64,000 bases of DNA. Origin: Arthrobacter citreus (GTDB taxonomy: Bacteria; Actinomycetota; Actinomycetes; Actinomycetales; Micrococcaceae). Where the stretch lies: assembly GCF_038405225.1 (NCBI RefSeq), contig NZ_CP151657.1, forward strand, positions 1,922,001-1,986,000, written 5' to 3'. The notes beneath the pieces are model-generated. The model did not search any database. It saw only the letters and a list, made by a program, of their open reading frames with translations, and had not been told where the DNA came from. Below, in pieces: positions 45,478 through 55,119 of the stretch. The first letter of the stretch is position 1, and every line of letters begins with the position of its first letter. The position numbers were made by a program, and so were the translations under genes.

Positions 45478-46263
45478 CTACTCCGGGGTCCGCTCTGCAT
45501 CCAGGTCCAGTGGCGAGGTCCACTCTGCGTTCGGCTCCGGTACGGTCCCCTTGGCGTACGAGTCCGGTTCGGACAGCGGCTCCGCGTCCGAGTCCGGTTC
45601 GGACGGCAGCTTGGCGTCCGGGTCCGGTTCGGACGCCGGTTGCGCCGGAGCGGGAACGGCCGCAAAAATCCGGTTCGACGCGTCCTGGTGCGCCAGCCGG
45701 CGCAGCGCCAGCAGCAGCGGTTCAATCAGGACCGTTCCCAGCACGACGTACCGCAGGGCATCGGCAGGCGTGTCGAAGGGCACCCGCTCCAGTTCCCGTG
45801 ACGCCACGTCCCGCATGGCAGCCGCATACATGTCCAGAAATTCGGAGGGTGGTTCAAACCCGGCGTCCTCCAGCCCGCGCAGTGCGAGCTCCAGCCGCGA
45901 CCGGGCGTCGTTGTCCTCGGGATCAATCTGCCATCCCCAGGCTTCCAGAAGTGCGTCGGCCCGCGGATGGCCTCCGTCCATGTCGGGAAAGGAACCCACG
46001 GCGTGGTGCGCCGCTCCCAGCAGGTTGTGGGCCGATTCCGGCGGGTTGTCCAGCTGCTCCAGCACCTTTCCGGCGGCGGCAATTGACAGATCACCCGGTC
46101 CCAGCAGCGCCCGGATCAGCCGCAGCCGCGAGACATGCGCGGCGTCGTATTCGGCCTGCCGTGGCGCCGTCAAACGCCCGTCGTGCAGCAGGCCGGACCG
46201 CAGGTAGTACTTGATGGTGGCTACGGGGATATCCGTCTCAGCCGCCAGCTCCGAAATTCTCAT
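45478..46263 (-). CDS. MerR-family regulator with acidic repeat tail
   Basis: A 261-residue regulator. The N-terminal MerR winged helix has ISELAAETDIPVATIKYYL and RLTAPRQAEYDAAHVSRLRL. The middle is helical without metal-binding cysteines. The last 50 residues are an acidic, repeated tail (ASEPDPDAKLP, SEPDSDAEPL, SEPDSYAKG), and the repeat is also visible in DNA (GTCCGGTTCGGAC copies at about 45575-45640). It is divergent from the DUF4188 gene with dyad sites between them. ATG 46263 is chosen as the start because it opens the MerR domain; a GTG 2 codons upstream is possible. Confidence 0.85.
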   Translation of the reverse strand: MRISELAAETDIPVATIKYYLRSGLLHDGRLTAPRQAEYDAAHVSRLRLIRALLGPGDLSIAAAGKVLEQLDNPPESAHNLLGAAHHAVGSFPDMDGGHPRADALLEAWGWQIDPEDNDARSRLELALRGLEDAGFEPPSEFLDMYAAAMRDVASRELERVPFDTPADALRYVVLGTVLIEPLLLALRRLAHQDASNRIFAAVPAPAQPASEPDPDAKLPSEPDSDAEPLSEPDSYAKGTVPEPNAEWTSPLDLDAERTPE

Positions 46264-46281
46264 CACCAACCCCCTTGTGCT

Positions 46282-46320
46282 GGATAGTGTAACTCTCTAC
46301 CGTGGATAGCATTACTATCC
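46282..46320. promoter_or_regulatory. Dyad operators between MerR and DUF4188 genes
   Basis: GGATAG-N5-CTATCC (46304-46320) is a perfect dyad, and another GGATAGT copy lies at 46282-46288. The dyad falls in the 75-bp divergent promoter region, as expected for a MerR-family autoregulated operator. Confidence 0.5.
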
Positions 46321-46338
46321 AATTCGGAAGGAGCCGTT

Positions 46339-46815
46339 ATGGCTCGCATCTTTCCGCACCGAATGACCCATGTGCACAGCGGGCCGCTCGTGGTCTTCCT
46401 GATCGGCATGCGGATCAACCGACCCTGGCGGCCGGATCTGTGGCTGCCGGCTTTCAACGCCATGCCGCGGATGCTCGCAGAGCTCTCCGAAGATCCGGAC
46501 TCGGGCCTGCTGGGATACCGGCTCACCCTCGGTGCGGGAGGCCCGCTGGTGATCCAGCATTGGAAGAGCACCGAGCAGCTGTATGCCTATGCCAGCCAGA
46601 CCGACGCCGCACACCGTCCGGCCTGGGCCGCCTTCAACCGGGCTGCCCGCAAATCTCCGGGCGGCGTGGGTATCTGGCATGAGACCTATGTGGTGGACCG
46701 GGCCGAGTCCATGTACGTTGGCATGCCCGCCGTGGGACTTGCCAAGGCAACAACATCCGTGCCGGTGACAGCCGAGAGCCGCGCCGCGGACCGTCTGGGT
46801 CCGGCCCGGGGCTAG
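46339..46815 (+). CDS. DUF4188 (monooxygenase-like) family protein
   Basis: A 158-residue protein of the DUF4188 family, a dimeric alpha-beta barrel group with monooxygenase-like members. Typical segments are VVFLIGMRINRPWRPDLWLP and IQHWKSTEQLYAYASQTDAAH; VGIWHETYVVDRAESMYVGMP is the C-terminal family block. AAGGAG lies seven bases before ATG 46339. Function is unknown. It is controlled, by context, by the divergent MerR regulator. Confidence 0.8.
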   Translation: MARIFPHRMTHVHSGPLVVFLIGMRINRPWRPDLWLPAFNAMPRMLAELSEDPDSGLLGYRLTLGAGGPLVIQHWKSTEQLYAYASQTDAAHRPAWAAFNRAARKSPGGVGIWHETYVVDRAESMYVGMPAVGLAKATTSVPVTAESRAADRLGPARG

Positions 46816-46905
46816 CTGCACAGGCTCCCAGTCTCTGTTGCCTGCCGGTGCTGGTGCGACCCCATCCGCCCCACCAGCAACGGAGAGTGGGAACCCGCGC
46901 AAGCG

Positions 46906-47436
46906 TCAGGAGAAGACGATGCCGGCGACACTCTCGTTGTCATCGGCCAGGGTAACGACGGCGTTGAAACCGCGTCCGGCGAGGACCTCGGGCATCCAGA
47001 GGGCCGAGTCAGGCCACATCTGCGGGTACGGCACGCCGTCCACCGGATACCAGGCCGGAACGATTTCCGCCGACGGCGCCGGGTCGCCGACCCAGGCCCG
47101 CGACCGGAACACCACGGTGGACATGTCCCACTCCGGGCGGCCCGGGAAAACAAACTCGATAGTGCCGGCGTGCTCAAGGTCCGCTTCAGCCACGATAACT
47201 CCGGACTCCTCAAAGACTTCACGCACGGCCGCCTGCGCGGCGCTCTCCCCCGGTTCCACATGGCCGCCCAGGGTGACGATCCGTCCGGCGCCGAAGCCGG
47301 TTTGCTTCAGGCCCATCAGGACTTCGGTGCCGCACTCCGGGGTCTCCCGCATCAGGAAGCACAGGACCACGGGAACAGCCCGGGTCAGCACCGGTTCACG
47401 TGCATCCCCGGCGGACCCGCCGGTTTCGGGACTCAC
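46906..47436 (-). CDS. NUDIX hydrolase
   Basis: A 176-residue phosphohydrolase. The complete Nudix box is [24 protein letters not shown] (G-x5-E-x7-R-E-x2-E-E-x-G), near residues 60-83. Substrate cannot be read; MutT/MTH1-like cleaning of damaged nucleotides is one option. The GTG start at 47436 overlaps the xerD stop (GTGA); longer frames are antisense-like and not credible. It is the last gene of the backbone run before the metabolic block. Confidence 0.85.
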   Translation of the reverse strand: MSPETGGSAGDAREPVLTRAVPVVLCFLMRETPECGTEVLMGLKQTGFGAGRIVTLGGHVEPGESAAQAAVREVFEESGVIVAEADLEHAGTIEFVFPGRPEWDMSTVVFRSRAWVGDPAPSAEIVPAWYPVDGVPYPQMWPDSALWMPEVLAGRGFNAVVTLADDNESVAGIVFS

Positions 47437-48800
47437 AGCGCGCGTGGATGCGCGGCAGCGTAGACCTCGCGCAGGGTTTCGGCGGTAACCAGCGTGTAGA
47501 CCTGAGTGGTGGTCACCGAGGCGTGGCCCAGCAGCTCCTGGACCACGCGGACATCCGCCCCACCCTCGAGCAGGTGAGTGGCGAACGAGTGCCGCAGCGT
47601 ATGCGGGGATACATCCCGCCCAATCTGCGCCTTTTCCGCGGCATTCTTCAGGATGGTCCACGCACTCTGGCGGCTCAGCCGTCCGCCGCGGGCGTTCAGG
47701 AACAGGGCGGGAGTTCCCTTGCCCTTCGCCGAGGCGGCCGGCCGGCCCCGCACCAGGTATTCGTCAAGAGCCCGGGCGGCGTAGGAACCCAGCGGCACCA
47801 GGCGCTCCTTGGAGCCTTTACCGAAGAGCCGCACCACGTCCGGGCCGTTGGCCGGAATGCGCTCCAGGGACAGGTCGTCAATATCCAGCCCCACGGCCTC
47901 ACTGATCCGGGCTCCGGTGGAGTACAGGAACTCCAGGAGCGCGCGGTCCCGCAGGCCGGTGGGCGTCTCCGTGGATACCGCTTCCAGGATCCGCGTCACT
48001 TCGCTGACACTGATCGCTTTGGGCAGGCGCTTGCCGGGCAAGGGCGGATGGACATCAGCGGCGGGGTCAGTGGTGGTCAGGCCCTCCAGGGCCCAGAACT
48101 TGTGCAGGCCCCGCACAGCGACGACGGTCCGCGCGGCTGAACGCATGCTCAGGGCTGAGGCGCCGTCGGAGCCTTCCACGATGGACTGCGCAAAGGCGGT
48201 CACGTCGTGGCGGGAGATGCGGGCAACGTCCTCGACGCCTCGCGCCGCAAGGAAGCGGGCATACCGCAGCAGGTCGCGCCGGTAAGCATCAAGCGTGTTC
48301 ACTGCCAGTCCCCGCTCCACTGCCATGTGCTGCAGGTAGCCGCCGATGGCGCGGCCGACGGCGGTGGCCCGCAGCTCGTCGGAGGCGGACGGGCCCTTGG
48401 GTGCGGGCGCTTTTTTGGGAGCCGGAGTCTTCGGCGCCGGATTCGTCTTCGGTTCCGGGTCCATCTTCAGCGCCGGATCCATCTTGGGTGCCGTGGCGGG
48501 CTTGGAAGCCACCGGGGATGTCACGGTGCCGGCGCCCTGGCCTGCGGCCTTATCCTCGGCGAGGGCTGCACGCAGCAGCTCGGCCGGGGAATCGAGCCGG
48601 AGCGTCTTGTTCAGGGACGAGAAGTCGAAGACCACCGTGTCGTTGAAGGGCGCGGCGTCGTTGAAGGCCACCGCCTTGTTGAAAGGCGCAGTGTCTTTAG
48701 AAGGCGCAGTGGACGGAAGCTGCGGCGCGGAAGGCGCCGGCCCGGCCGGAGACGCCGGAGCAGGAGAGTGTCCGCCGGCAGGTAGATCGGAGGCGGCCAT
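47433..48800 (-). CDS. xerD: Tyrosine recombinase XerD with long repeat-rich N-terminal extension
   Basis: A 455-residue site-specific recombinase that resolves chromosome dimers at dif. The core-binding domain ([23 protein letters not shown]) and catalytic domain are clear: GARISEAV (Arg), [12 protein letters not shown] (Lys), [15 protein letters not shown] (His-x2-Arg), [13 protein letters not shown] (His and nucleophile Tyr). Typical XerD is about 300 residues; here about 140 residues precede it, first with [15 protein letters not shown]-like repeats, then Pro/Lys/Ala-rich units ([22 protein letters not shown]). The start at ATG 48800 has GAAGACC upstream and is 15 bp after the NUDIX stop; a shorter start near residue 140 cannot be excluded. 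Confidence 0.88.
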   Translation of the reverse strand: MAASDLPAGGHSPAPASPAGPAPSAPQLPSTAPSKDTAPFNKAVAFNDAAPFNDTVVFDFSSLNKTLRLDSPAELLRAALAEDKAAGQGAGTVTSPVASKPATAPKMDPALKMDPEPKTNPAPKTPAPKKAPAPKGPSASDELRATAVGRAIGGYLQHMAVERGLAVNTLDAYRRDLLRYARFLAARGVEDVARISRHDVTAFAQSIVEGSDGASALSMRSAARTVVAVRGLHKFWALEGLTTTDPAADVHPPLPGKRLPKAISVSEVTRILEAVSTETPTGLRDRALLEFLYSTGARISEAVGLDIDDLSLERIPANGPDVVRLFGKGSKERLVPLGSYAARALDEYLVRGRPAASAKGKGTPALFLNARGGRLSRQSAWTILKNAAEKAQIGRDVSPHTLRHSFATHLLEGGADVRVVQELLGHASVTTTQVYTLVTAETLREVYAAAHPRAL

Positions 48801-48814
48801 AGCGGTCTTCAGTC

Positions 48815-49483
48815 CTAAAGAACGGGGCCCTGCGGCCAGGTGGAGTGCTGGGAGTGATGTTCGGGCCAGGGCGCGTTGCCCGGCCGCAGGTTAGCGTAAC
48901 CGGACGGCCGGGCCGCTGCTGCGGCCAGGATTCCGGCCACTGCCGACGGGCTGTGGAGCCGGCCCTGCAGTGCCGCTTCAACGGCGTCGTCCAGGTCCAC
49001 CCACATGGTGCGGATTTCCGCTTCCTCGTGGGTGCGCTCGTGCAGGTCGGCCTCGGGCACCTCGGAAATGCCGCGGGCAAGGTAAATGCGCAGCGCTTCA
49101 CGGGAGGAGCCGGGCGAGAGGAACAGGTCGGTCAGGACATTCCACTCGCTGGCCTGGATATCGGCCTCTTCGGCCAGTTCCCGGGCGGCTCCGACCTGGA
49201 AGTCCTCGCCCTCGATGTCCAGGAGTCCCGCGGGAATCTCCCACAGGGTCATCCGCACCGGGTGCCGGTACTGGTTGATCAGCAGTACCTGGCCGGCGTC
49301 GTTCAGTGCCAGGATGGCCACCGCGCCGGGGTGGCGGATGTAGTCGCGGACCAGGGGTTCGCCGCCGTCGGTCAGCTGGAACTTCTCGCTGACCACATCC
49401 CAGACCCGCCCGGTGTATTCCACGGAGGAATCCAGCAGGCGGCGGGGACTCTGCTCGTCGGCGAACCCTCTGGTCTCGCTCAT
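48815..49483 (-). CDS. ADP-ribose pyrophosphatase-type NUDIX hydrolase
   Basis: A 222-residue NUDIX protein. The box is near residues 100-130 with the usual [24 protein letters not shown] (G-x5-E-x7-R-E-L-x-E-E); the N-terminal strand pair ([28 protein letters not shown]) is typical of ADP-ribose pyrophosphatases (Rv1700 type), which cleave ADP-ribose to AMP and ribose-5-phosphate. The gene lies between pyrG and xerD as in M. tuberculosis. It begins 5 bp after the pyrG stop. Confidence 0.9.
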   Translation of the reverse strand: MSETRGFADEQSPRRLLDSSVEYTGRVWDVVSEKFQLTDGGEPLVRDYIRHPGAVAILALNDAGQVLLINQYRHPVRMTLWEIPAGLLDIEGEDFQVGAARELAEEADIQASEWNVLTDLFLSPGSSREALRIYLARGISEVPEADLHERTHEEAEIRTMWVDLDDAVEAALQGRLHSPSAVAGILAAAAARPSGYANLRPGNAPWPEHHSQHSTWPQGPVL

Positions 49484-49488
49484 GGGTG

Positions 49489-51165
49489 TTAGCCCTTGCC
49501 GTTCTGGCGCGCCAGGGCAGCCTTCACCAAACCGGCGAAGAGCGGGTGCGGGCGCGTGGGGCGGGAGCTGAGCTCCGGGTGCGCCTGCGTGGAAACGTAG
49601 TACGGGTGCACGTCGGCCGGAAGTTCAACGAATTCCACCAGTCCGCCGTCAACCGTGGTGCCGGAGAAGGACAGGCCTGCCTCGGCAATCTGGTCGCGGT
49701 ACTGGTTGTTGACCTCGTAGCGGTGGCGGTGGCGCTCAGCCACTGCCGTCTTGCCGTACGTCTTGGCAACTACGGAGCCCTCTTCGAGCTTTGCGTCCCA
49801 CAGGCCCAGGCGCATGGTGCCGCCCATATCGCCCTCGCCGGAGACAATCTGCTTCTGCTCCGCCATGGTGGCGATGACCGGGTACTTGGTGTCCGGCTCG
49901 AACTCCGAGGAGGACGCGCCTTCCAGGCCAACAACGTTGCGGGCGTACTCGATGACCATGCACTGCAGTCCGAGGCACAGGCCCAGTGTGGGCACCATGT
50001 TTTCCCGGGCGTAGGTCAGGGCGCCGAGCTTGCCTTCAAGGCCGCGGATGCCGAAGCCGCCGGGAACGCAGATGGCGTCCGCACCGGCGAGGGCCTGGGC
50101 GGCGCCTTCCGGAGTTGCGCACTCGTCCGAGGGCACCCAGCGGATGTTGACCTTGGTCTTGTTGGCAAAGCCGCCGGCACGCAGTGCTTCGGTGACGGAG
50201 AGGTAGGCGTCGGGCAAGTCCACGTACTTGCCCACGAGGGCAACGTCAACGTGGTGCTTGGGGTTGTGGACAACCTCGAGGAGCTTGTCCCACTTGGTCC
50301 AGTTGACGTCCTTGAACTTCAGGTCCAGGTGCTGGACGATGTACGCGTCCAGGCCCTGGGAGTGAAGCGTCTTGGGGATGTCGTAGATGCTCGGGGCATC
50401 CGGGCAGCCAACGACGGCGTCCACGTCAACGTCGCACATGCGGCCGATCTTGGCGCGCATGGCGTCCGGCACCGGGCGGTCCGAACGGATGACAATGGCG
50501 TCCGGCTGGATACCGATGGACCGCAGGGCAGCCACGGAGTGCTGGGTCGGCTTAGTCTTCAGTTCCTGGGACGGGCCGATGTACGGAACCAGCGAAACGT
50601 GCAGGAAGAAGACGTTGTTGCGGCCGATGTCCTGGCGCACCTGGCGTGCGGCTTCCAGGAAGGGCTGGGACTCGATGTCGCCAACCGTGCCGCCGATTTC
50701 GGTAATGATGACGTCGGGGGTCTTCTTCGCCTCGGAGGGCAGGCGCATCCGGCGCTTGATCTCGTCCGTGATGTGCGGAATGACCTGGACGGTGTCACCG
50801 AGGTACTCGCCGCGGCGTTCCTTGGCGATGACCGTCGAGTAGACCTGGCCGGTGGTTACGTTGGCGGAGCCGTCGAGGCTCTCGTCAAGGAAACGCTCGT
50901 AGTGGCCAATGTCGAGGTCAGTCTCGGCGCCGTCGTCGGTCACGAAGACTTCGCCGTGCTGGAAGGGGTTCATTGTGCCCGGATCCACGTTGAGATAGGG
51001 ATCGAGCTTCTGCATGGTCACCGCTATGCCGCGCGACCTCAACAGATGGCCGAGACTTGACGCTGTCAGTCCCTTACCGAGTGAGGACGCCACGCCACCG
51101 GTGACGAAGATGTGTTTTGTCGTAGAAGACGACTTGGGAAACCTGGAATTTGATCGCTGCACCAC
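49489..51165 (-). CDS. pyrG: CTP synthase
   Basis: A 558-residue enzyme that makes CTP from UTP with glutamine and ATP. The amidoligase domain begins [20 protein letters not shown] with the UTP/ATP loops, and [17 protein letters not shown] matches the family; the glutaminase domain has GLCLGLQ with the Cys nucleophile and the C-terminal [11 protein letters not shown] 51165 (two GTGs in a row) is chosen because homologues start close to this residue; a frame reaching 51198 would add eleven residues. Confidence 0.95.
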   Translation of the reverse strand: MVQRSNSRFPKSSSTTKHIFVTGGVASSLGKGLTASSLGHLLRSRGIAVTMQKLDPYLNVDPGTMNPFQHGEVFVTDDGAETDLDIGHYERFLDESLDGSANVTTGQVYSTVIAKERRGEYLGDTVQVIPHITDEIKRRMRLPSEAKKTPDVIITEIGGTVGDIESQPFLEAARQVRQDIGRNNVFFLHVSLVPYIGPSQELKTKPTQHSVAALRSIGIQPDAIVIRSDRPVPDAMRAKIGRMCDVDVDAVVGCPDAPSIYDIPKTLHSQGLDAYIVQHLDLKFKDVNWTKWDKLLEVVHNPKHHVDVALVGKYVDLPDAYLSVTEALRAGGFANKTKVNIRWVPSDECATPEGAAQALAGADAICVPGGFGIRGLEGKLGALTYARENMVPTLGLCLGLQCMVIEYARNVVGLEGASSSEFEPDTKYPVIATMAEQKQIVSGEGDMGGTMRLGLWDAKLEEGSVVAKTYGKTAVAERHRHRYEVNNQYRDQIAEAGLSFSGTTVDGGLVEFVELPADVHPYYVSTQAHPELSSRPTRPHPLFAGLVKAALARQNGKG

Positions 51166-51213
51166 GGAGTTCGAGCCTATCACCTTTTGTAGAAGCACTT
51201 GGAATTTATCGGG

Positions 51214-52941
51214 TTATTCATGCGGCGGATGTCCTGCCGCGGCCAGGAGTTCGACGGCGTGGGCCCGGGCGGACTCGGAGTCCTCCTGGCCTGCGAGCAT
51301 CCTGGCAAGTTCCTTGATCCGCTCGGCATCATCCAGAACGGTGACGTCGCTGGCGGTGACGCCGCTTCCATCATCCCCCGTCGCTGACATCTTGATGACC
51401 CTGATGTGATGATCGGCAAACGCCGCCACCTGCGGAAGGTGTGTGACCACAATGACCTGGACGTGCTGTGCCAGCATGGCCAGGCGGCGGCCGATTTCGA
51501 CGGCGGCCTTGCCGCCCACACCGGAGTCGACCTCGTCGAAAATGAAGGTTGGCACCGGATCAACAGCGGCCAGGACCACCTCAATGGCCAGCATGACCCG
51601 GGACAGCTCACCGCCGGACGCGCCCTTGCCCAGCGGACGGGCCGGCGCGCCGGGATGCGGCTGGAGGAGGAACGTGATGGCGTCCGCCCCGTGCACGCTG
51701 AGCTCCTCGACGGGAGTGACCTCGATGAGGAGGTTGGCGTCGGCCATCGCCAGGGCGGACAGCTCGTCGCTGACCCGCCGGGCAAGGTCTGCCGCCGCTT
51801 CGGTGCGCAGTTTGGTCAGTTCCGCCGCGTCTGCCGTGAGAGTTGCCTGCAGTTCGGTGATCTCGGCTTCCAGCGCCTCGATGCGGGTGCTGTCGTCCCC
51901 CAGTTCCGCCAAGCGGATGCGGCTGGCGTCCGCCCACGCCAGGACTTCGTCCACGGAGGGGGCGAACTTGCGGATCAGGGCCGAGATGTCCGCCCGCCGG
52001 GATTCCACCTCAGCCAGCCGTTCCGGGCCGTCTCCCTCGAGGGATGCGCTGTAGCTGGCCAGTTCGGTGGCGATGTCCGCCAGGATGTAGCCCACTTCGG
52101 CGAGCCGCTTGGCGGAGTCGGCCAGCGCCGGATCGTGCTCTCCGGCGAGTTCCAGCTGCCGTTTGGCGCTGTCCACCAGTGAGGTGGCGTCGGAGCCGTC
52201 GGAAAAGTCACCGGCAATCAAGGCCGAGTGCGCGCCAACGGCTGCGGTGCGCAGTTCCTCGAAGTTGTTCAGCCGGGTGGCTTCGGTCTTGAGGGTTTCG
52301 TCTTCGCCCGGCAACAGCTCCAGGGCATCGATTTCCTCCAGCGACGCCGCGAGGTATTCCGCTTCCCGGAGGCGTTCCCGGGCCTGGTCGCGCAGCGTGG
52401 ACAGCTCGGTCACGGCGGCCCGCCAGCGGGTATAGCCGGCTTTGTAGGAGGACAGTGCTGAGGCCAGGGGCGGCCCGGCGTACTTGTCCAGTGCCTCCCG
52501 CTGAGCCGCTGCGCTCTTGAGCCGAAGCTGATCCGACTGCCCGTGCACTGCCACCAAATGCTGGCCCACTTCGGCGAGCACTCCCACCGGAGCAGAGCGT
52601 CCACCCACGTGCGCCCGGCTTCGGCCGGCGGCGTTAACGGTGCGGGCCAGCATCAGCTCGGTGACGCCGTCATACGTTTCCAGCTCGGCGCCTGCGTCTT
52701 CGGCCCGGGACACCGCCGCGTTCTCCGGAGGCAGGCGCACCAGTGCCTCGGCCAGTGCGGCTTTGGCTCCGGTGCGAACCGCTCCGGCGTCGGTCCGGGC
52801 GCCCAGGAGCATGCCGAGTGCGGTGATGACCATGGTCTTTCCGGCGCCGGTCTCACCGGTGACCACGGTGAAACCGGGTCCCAGCTCCAGTGTGGCGTCG
52901 GTGATGACGCCGAGGTCGCGGATACGGATTTCTTCGATCAT
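51214..52941 (-). CDS. recN: DNA repair protein RecN
   Basis: A 575-residue SMC-like ATPase acting in double-strand break repair. Walker A is GETGAGKTMV (29-38), the middle is coiled-coil-forming (helices such as LREAEYLAASLEEIDALEL), and the C-terminal head has the signature LGKGASGGELSRVML and Walker B TFIFDEVDSGVGG. ATG 52941 overlaps the NAD kinase stop (ATGA), as in actinobacteria where recN follows nadK. Confidence 0.96.
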   Translation of the reverse strand: MIEEIRIRDLGVITDATLELGPGFTVVTGETGAGKTMVITALGMLLGARTDAGAVRTGAKAALAEALVRLPPENAAVSRAEDAGAELETYDGVTELMLARTVNAAGRSRAHVGGRSAPVGVLAEVGQHLVAVHGQSDQLRLKSAAAQREALDKYAGPPLASALSSYKAGYTRWRAAVTELSTLRDQARERLREAEYLAASLEEIDALELLPGEDETLKTEATRLNNFEELRTAAVGAHSALIAGDFSDGSDATSLVDSAKRQLELAGEHDPALADSAKRLAEVGYILADIATELASYSASLEGDGPERLAEVESRRADISALIRKFAPSVDEVLAWADASRIRLAELGDDSTRIEALEAEITELQATLTADAAELTKLRTEAAADLARRVSDELSALAMADANLLIEVTPVEELSVHGADAITFLLQPHPGAPARPLGKGASGGELSRVMLAIEVVLAAVDPVPTFIFDEVDSGVGGKAAVEIGRRLAMLAQHVQVIVVTHLPQVAAFADHHIRVIKMSATGDDGSGVTASDVTVLDDAERIKELARMLAGQEDSESARAHAVELLAAAGHPPHE

Positions 52942-53912
52942 GTGGCCATGCCTCCACTGTCGGCCGTGCGGCGGGTCAGTTCCACGCTTTCCGAGTGGTC
53001 CCCGGGCGCTGAGGCGGGTCCCCGCCAGCCCTGGGTGGGCAGCTGGAACTTGCGGACCAGGCGTTCGGAGAAGGGCGTGGCGTGGGTGCGGGCCAGGCGG
53101 ACGGGAGTGTCCGAGCGGGTCACTTCCACGCGGGCTCCCGGCGGCAGGTCGACATTGCGCCTTCCGTCGCACCAGAGCACTCCGGCGGCGTCGGTCCGGG
53201 TCAGGATTTCCACGGCCAGGATTGAGGTGGGCGCGACGACGAGGGGCCGGGCGAACAGGGCGTGTGCGCTGATCGGCGTGATTAGGAGGGCTTCAACTTC
53301 CGGCCAGACCACCGGACCGCCGGCGGAGAAGGAGTACGCAGTGGAGCCGGTGGGAGTGGCCAGGACAACTCCGTCGCAGCCGAAGGAGCTGATCGGCCGG
53401 GCATCGACTTCAACCACCACTTCGAGCATGCGCTGGCGGTCTGCCTTCTCGATCGCTGCTTCGTTCAGAGCCCAGGTGTGCGCGATCATCCGGTCCTCGA
53501 ACCACACGACGACGTCGATGGTCATGCGCTCTTCGACCGTGTAGGCGCGTTCCACCACCCAGTGCACCGTCTGTGCCAGGTCGGCGCGTTCGCTCTCGGC
53601 CAGGAATCCCACGTGGCCCAGGTTTACGCCCAGCAGCGGGACGCTGGTGCCGCGGACCAGCTCGGCTGCGCGCAGGATGGTGCCGTCTCCCCCGAGCACC
53701 ATGCCCAGATCCACATCGTCGAGGGCGACATCTTCACCCAGAATTTCGGTTGGTGCGGTCAGCACGCCGTAAACGGCCTGGATGTCCTCCAGGTCCCGCC
53801 GGCGCATGACCGGTGTCAGGCCGGAGGCGTGCAGCTGTGTGCAGGCTTCCTGGGCGGCAGTCATGGCAGCCTGCCGGCCGGTGTGGGCCAGCACAAGTAT
53901 CCGTCTGCTCAT
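52938..53912 (-). CDS. nadK: NAD kinase
   Basis: A 324-residue kinase that phosphorylates NAD+ to NADP+. The GGDGT motif is in MVLGGDGTILRAAEL, NEAAIEK near 180 and ATPTGSTAYSFSAGGP (NAD/ATP binding) complete the site. ATG 53912 (AGGA about ten bases upstream) precedes SRRILVLAHTGR, the usual N-terminus; longer reading frames extend into the tlyA gene. The C-terminal 35 residues are an extra tail. Confidence 0.93.
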   Translation of the reverse strand: MSRRILVLAHTGRQAAMTAAQEACTQLHASGLTPVMRRRDLEDIQAVYGVLTAPTEILGEDVALDDVDLGMVLGGDGTILRAAELVRGTSVPLLGVNLGHVGFLAESERADLAQTVHWVVERAYTVEERMTIDVVVWFEDRMIAHTWALNEAAIEKADRQRMLEVVVEVDARPISSFGCDGVVLATPTGSTAYSFSAGGPVVWPEVEALLITPISAHALFARPLVVAPTSILAVEILTRTDAAGVLWCDGRRNVDLPPGARVEVTRSDTPVRLARTHATPFSERLVRKFQLPTQGWRGPASAPGDHSESVELTRRTADSGGMAT

Positions 53913-53976
53913 GTCTGTAACATCCTGTTCCGCCCCCGGAGGAGCTGATGGGGACTCCGTCGTCAGTTGTCTGCCG

Positions 53977-54870
53977 TCAGTTTCTGCGGTCACTCCCCGT
54001 GGGGTTAACCTCGCCTGCAAGCTGTTCCGGTGCCGGGTCTGTTCCGGCTCCATCAAACCCGTCAAAGGCCGATTCCACCAAACGGTGCAGCTCGGCCTGT
54101 GCATCGTCCGCGGCCGCCGGCGCCTGTTGGTGCGGTTCCGGTACCCGCAGCCAGAGGAAAAACTCAACGTTGCCGTTCTGTCCCGGCAGCGGGCTGCGGG
54201 CCAGACCCGCAATGCCGAGGTTCTCCGCAGCCGCAGCGGACACAACGCGCATCACCGCCATCCGGTGCTTCTGGGGATCCGTGACAACGCCGGCTTTCTC
54301 CAGCTTCTCACGGCCAACCTCAAACTGAGGTTTGACCATCAGCAGCAGGCTGCCGCCGGGGCGCGTGGCTGCTGCGAGCGGACCGATCACCATGGTGAGC
54401 GAAATGAAGGACAGATCGGCGACGGTGAGGTCCACCGGACCGCCGATGTCCGTGGGGTCAAGGTACCGGACGTTCAGCCCTTCATGGACATCGACCCGGG
54501 GATCTTCGCGCAGCGCGTCCACCAGCTGGCCGTGTCCGACGTCGACGGCCACCACCCGCTCGGCGCCGCGCCGGAGCAGGACGTCGGTGAACCCGCCGGT
54601 GGAAGCTCCGGCGTCCAGGCAGCGCATCCCCGCAGGCTGAACCTGGGGAAACGCGTCAAGGGCACCGGCCAGCTTGTGGCCGGCGCGGCTGACGTAGTCG
54701 GGGACGCCGTCGTCGAGCACTGACAGCGGGTCTTCCCCACTGACCGTGGCCGAAGCCTTGCCCAGCGGCACGCCGGCCCGGGCCACCCGGCCCGCCGCGA
54801 TCAGCTTGGCCGCATGGGTCCGGGAGCGGGCCAGCCCTCTGGTCACCAGCTCCTGGTCCAGTCTTGCCAC
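53977..54870 (-). CDS. tlyA: TlyA-type rRNA methyltransferase
   Basis: A 297-residue 2'-O-methyltransferase for 16S and 23S rRNA, whose loss gives capreomycin resistance in mycobacteria. An N-terminal S4 domain (ELVTRGLARSRTHAAKLIAAG) is followed by a Rossmann fold with CLDAGASTGGFTDVLLRRG (SAM motif), VVAVDVGHGQL and VKPQFEVGREKL. The C-terminal tail (AFDGFDGAGTDPAP) is extra. It starts 4 bp after the small unknown gene. Confidence 0.92.
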   Translation of the reverse strand: MARLDQELVTRGLARSRTHAAKLIAAGRVARAGVPLGKASATVSGEDPLSVLDDGVPDYVSRAGHKLAGALDAFPQVQPAGMRCLDAGASTGGFTDVLLRRGAERVVAVDVGHGQLVDALREDPRVDVHEGLNVRYLDPTDIGGPVDLTVADLSFISLTMVIGPLAAATRPGGSLLLMVKPQFEVGREKLEKAGVVTDPQKHRMAVMRVVSAAAAENLGIAGLARSPLPGQNGNVEFFLWLRVPEPHQQAPAAADDAQAELHRLVESAFDGFDGAGTDPAPEQLAGEVNPTGSDRRN

Positions 54871-54874
54871 TTTT

Positions 54875-55081
54875 TCAGCGCTCCTCTGACGGGTCGGTGT
54901 TCAATTCAGCCAGCAGGGCATCATGCAGCGCCGTATAGACGCCCTGATGGTTGGAGACGGGTATTCCGGCAAGTGTGCCGAGCTGCTCCAGGACGGAATT
55001 CACGGCAGGATCCGCGGTGTGAATATGCTCCTGCGGCCACGGATTTTCGGCCGGGGACGCTTGGCTGGTCTTCTCCATCAT
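54875..55081 (-). CDS. Small conserved protein (Rv1693-like position)
   Basis: A 68-residue protein of unknown function between the HAD phosphatase and tlyA. Its sequence (DPAVNSVLEQLGTLAGIPVS and GVYTALHDALLAELN) is helical and acidic, without motifs. M. tuberculosis has a similarly small gene (Rv1693) at the same place between homologues of the same neighbours. ATG 55081 is supported by AGGAGGG upstream; 55078 is an equal alternative. Confidence 0.75.
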   Translation of the reverse strand: MMEKTSQASPAENPWPQEHIHTADPAVNSVLEQLGTLAGIPVSNHQGVYTALHDALLAELNTDPSEER

Positions 55082-55119
55082 GCGGCTGTCCCCTCCTTGG
55101 TTGACGATTGACACCCAGC

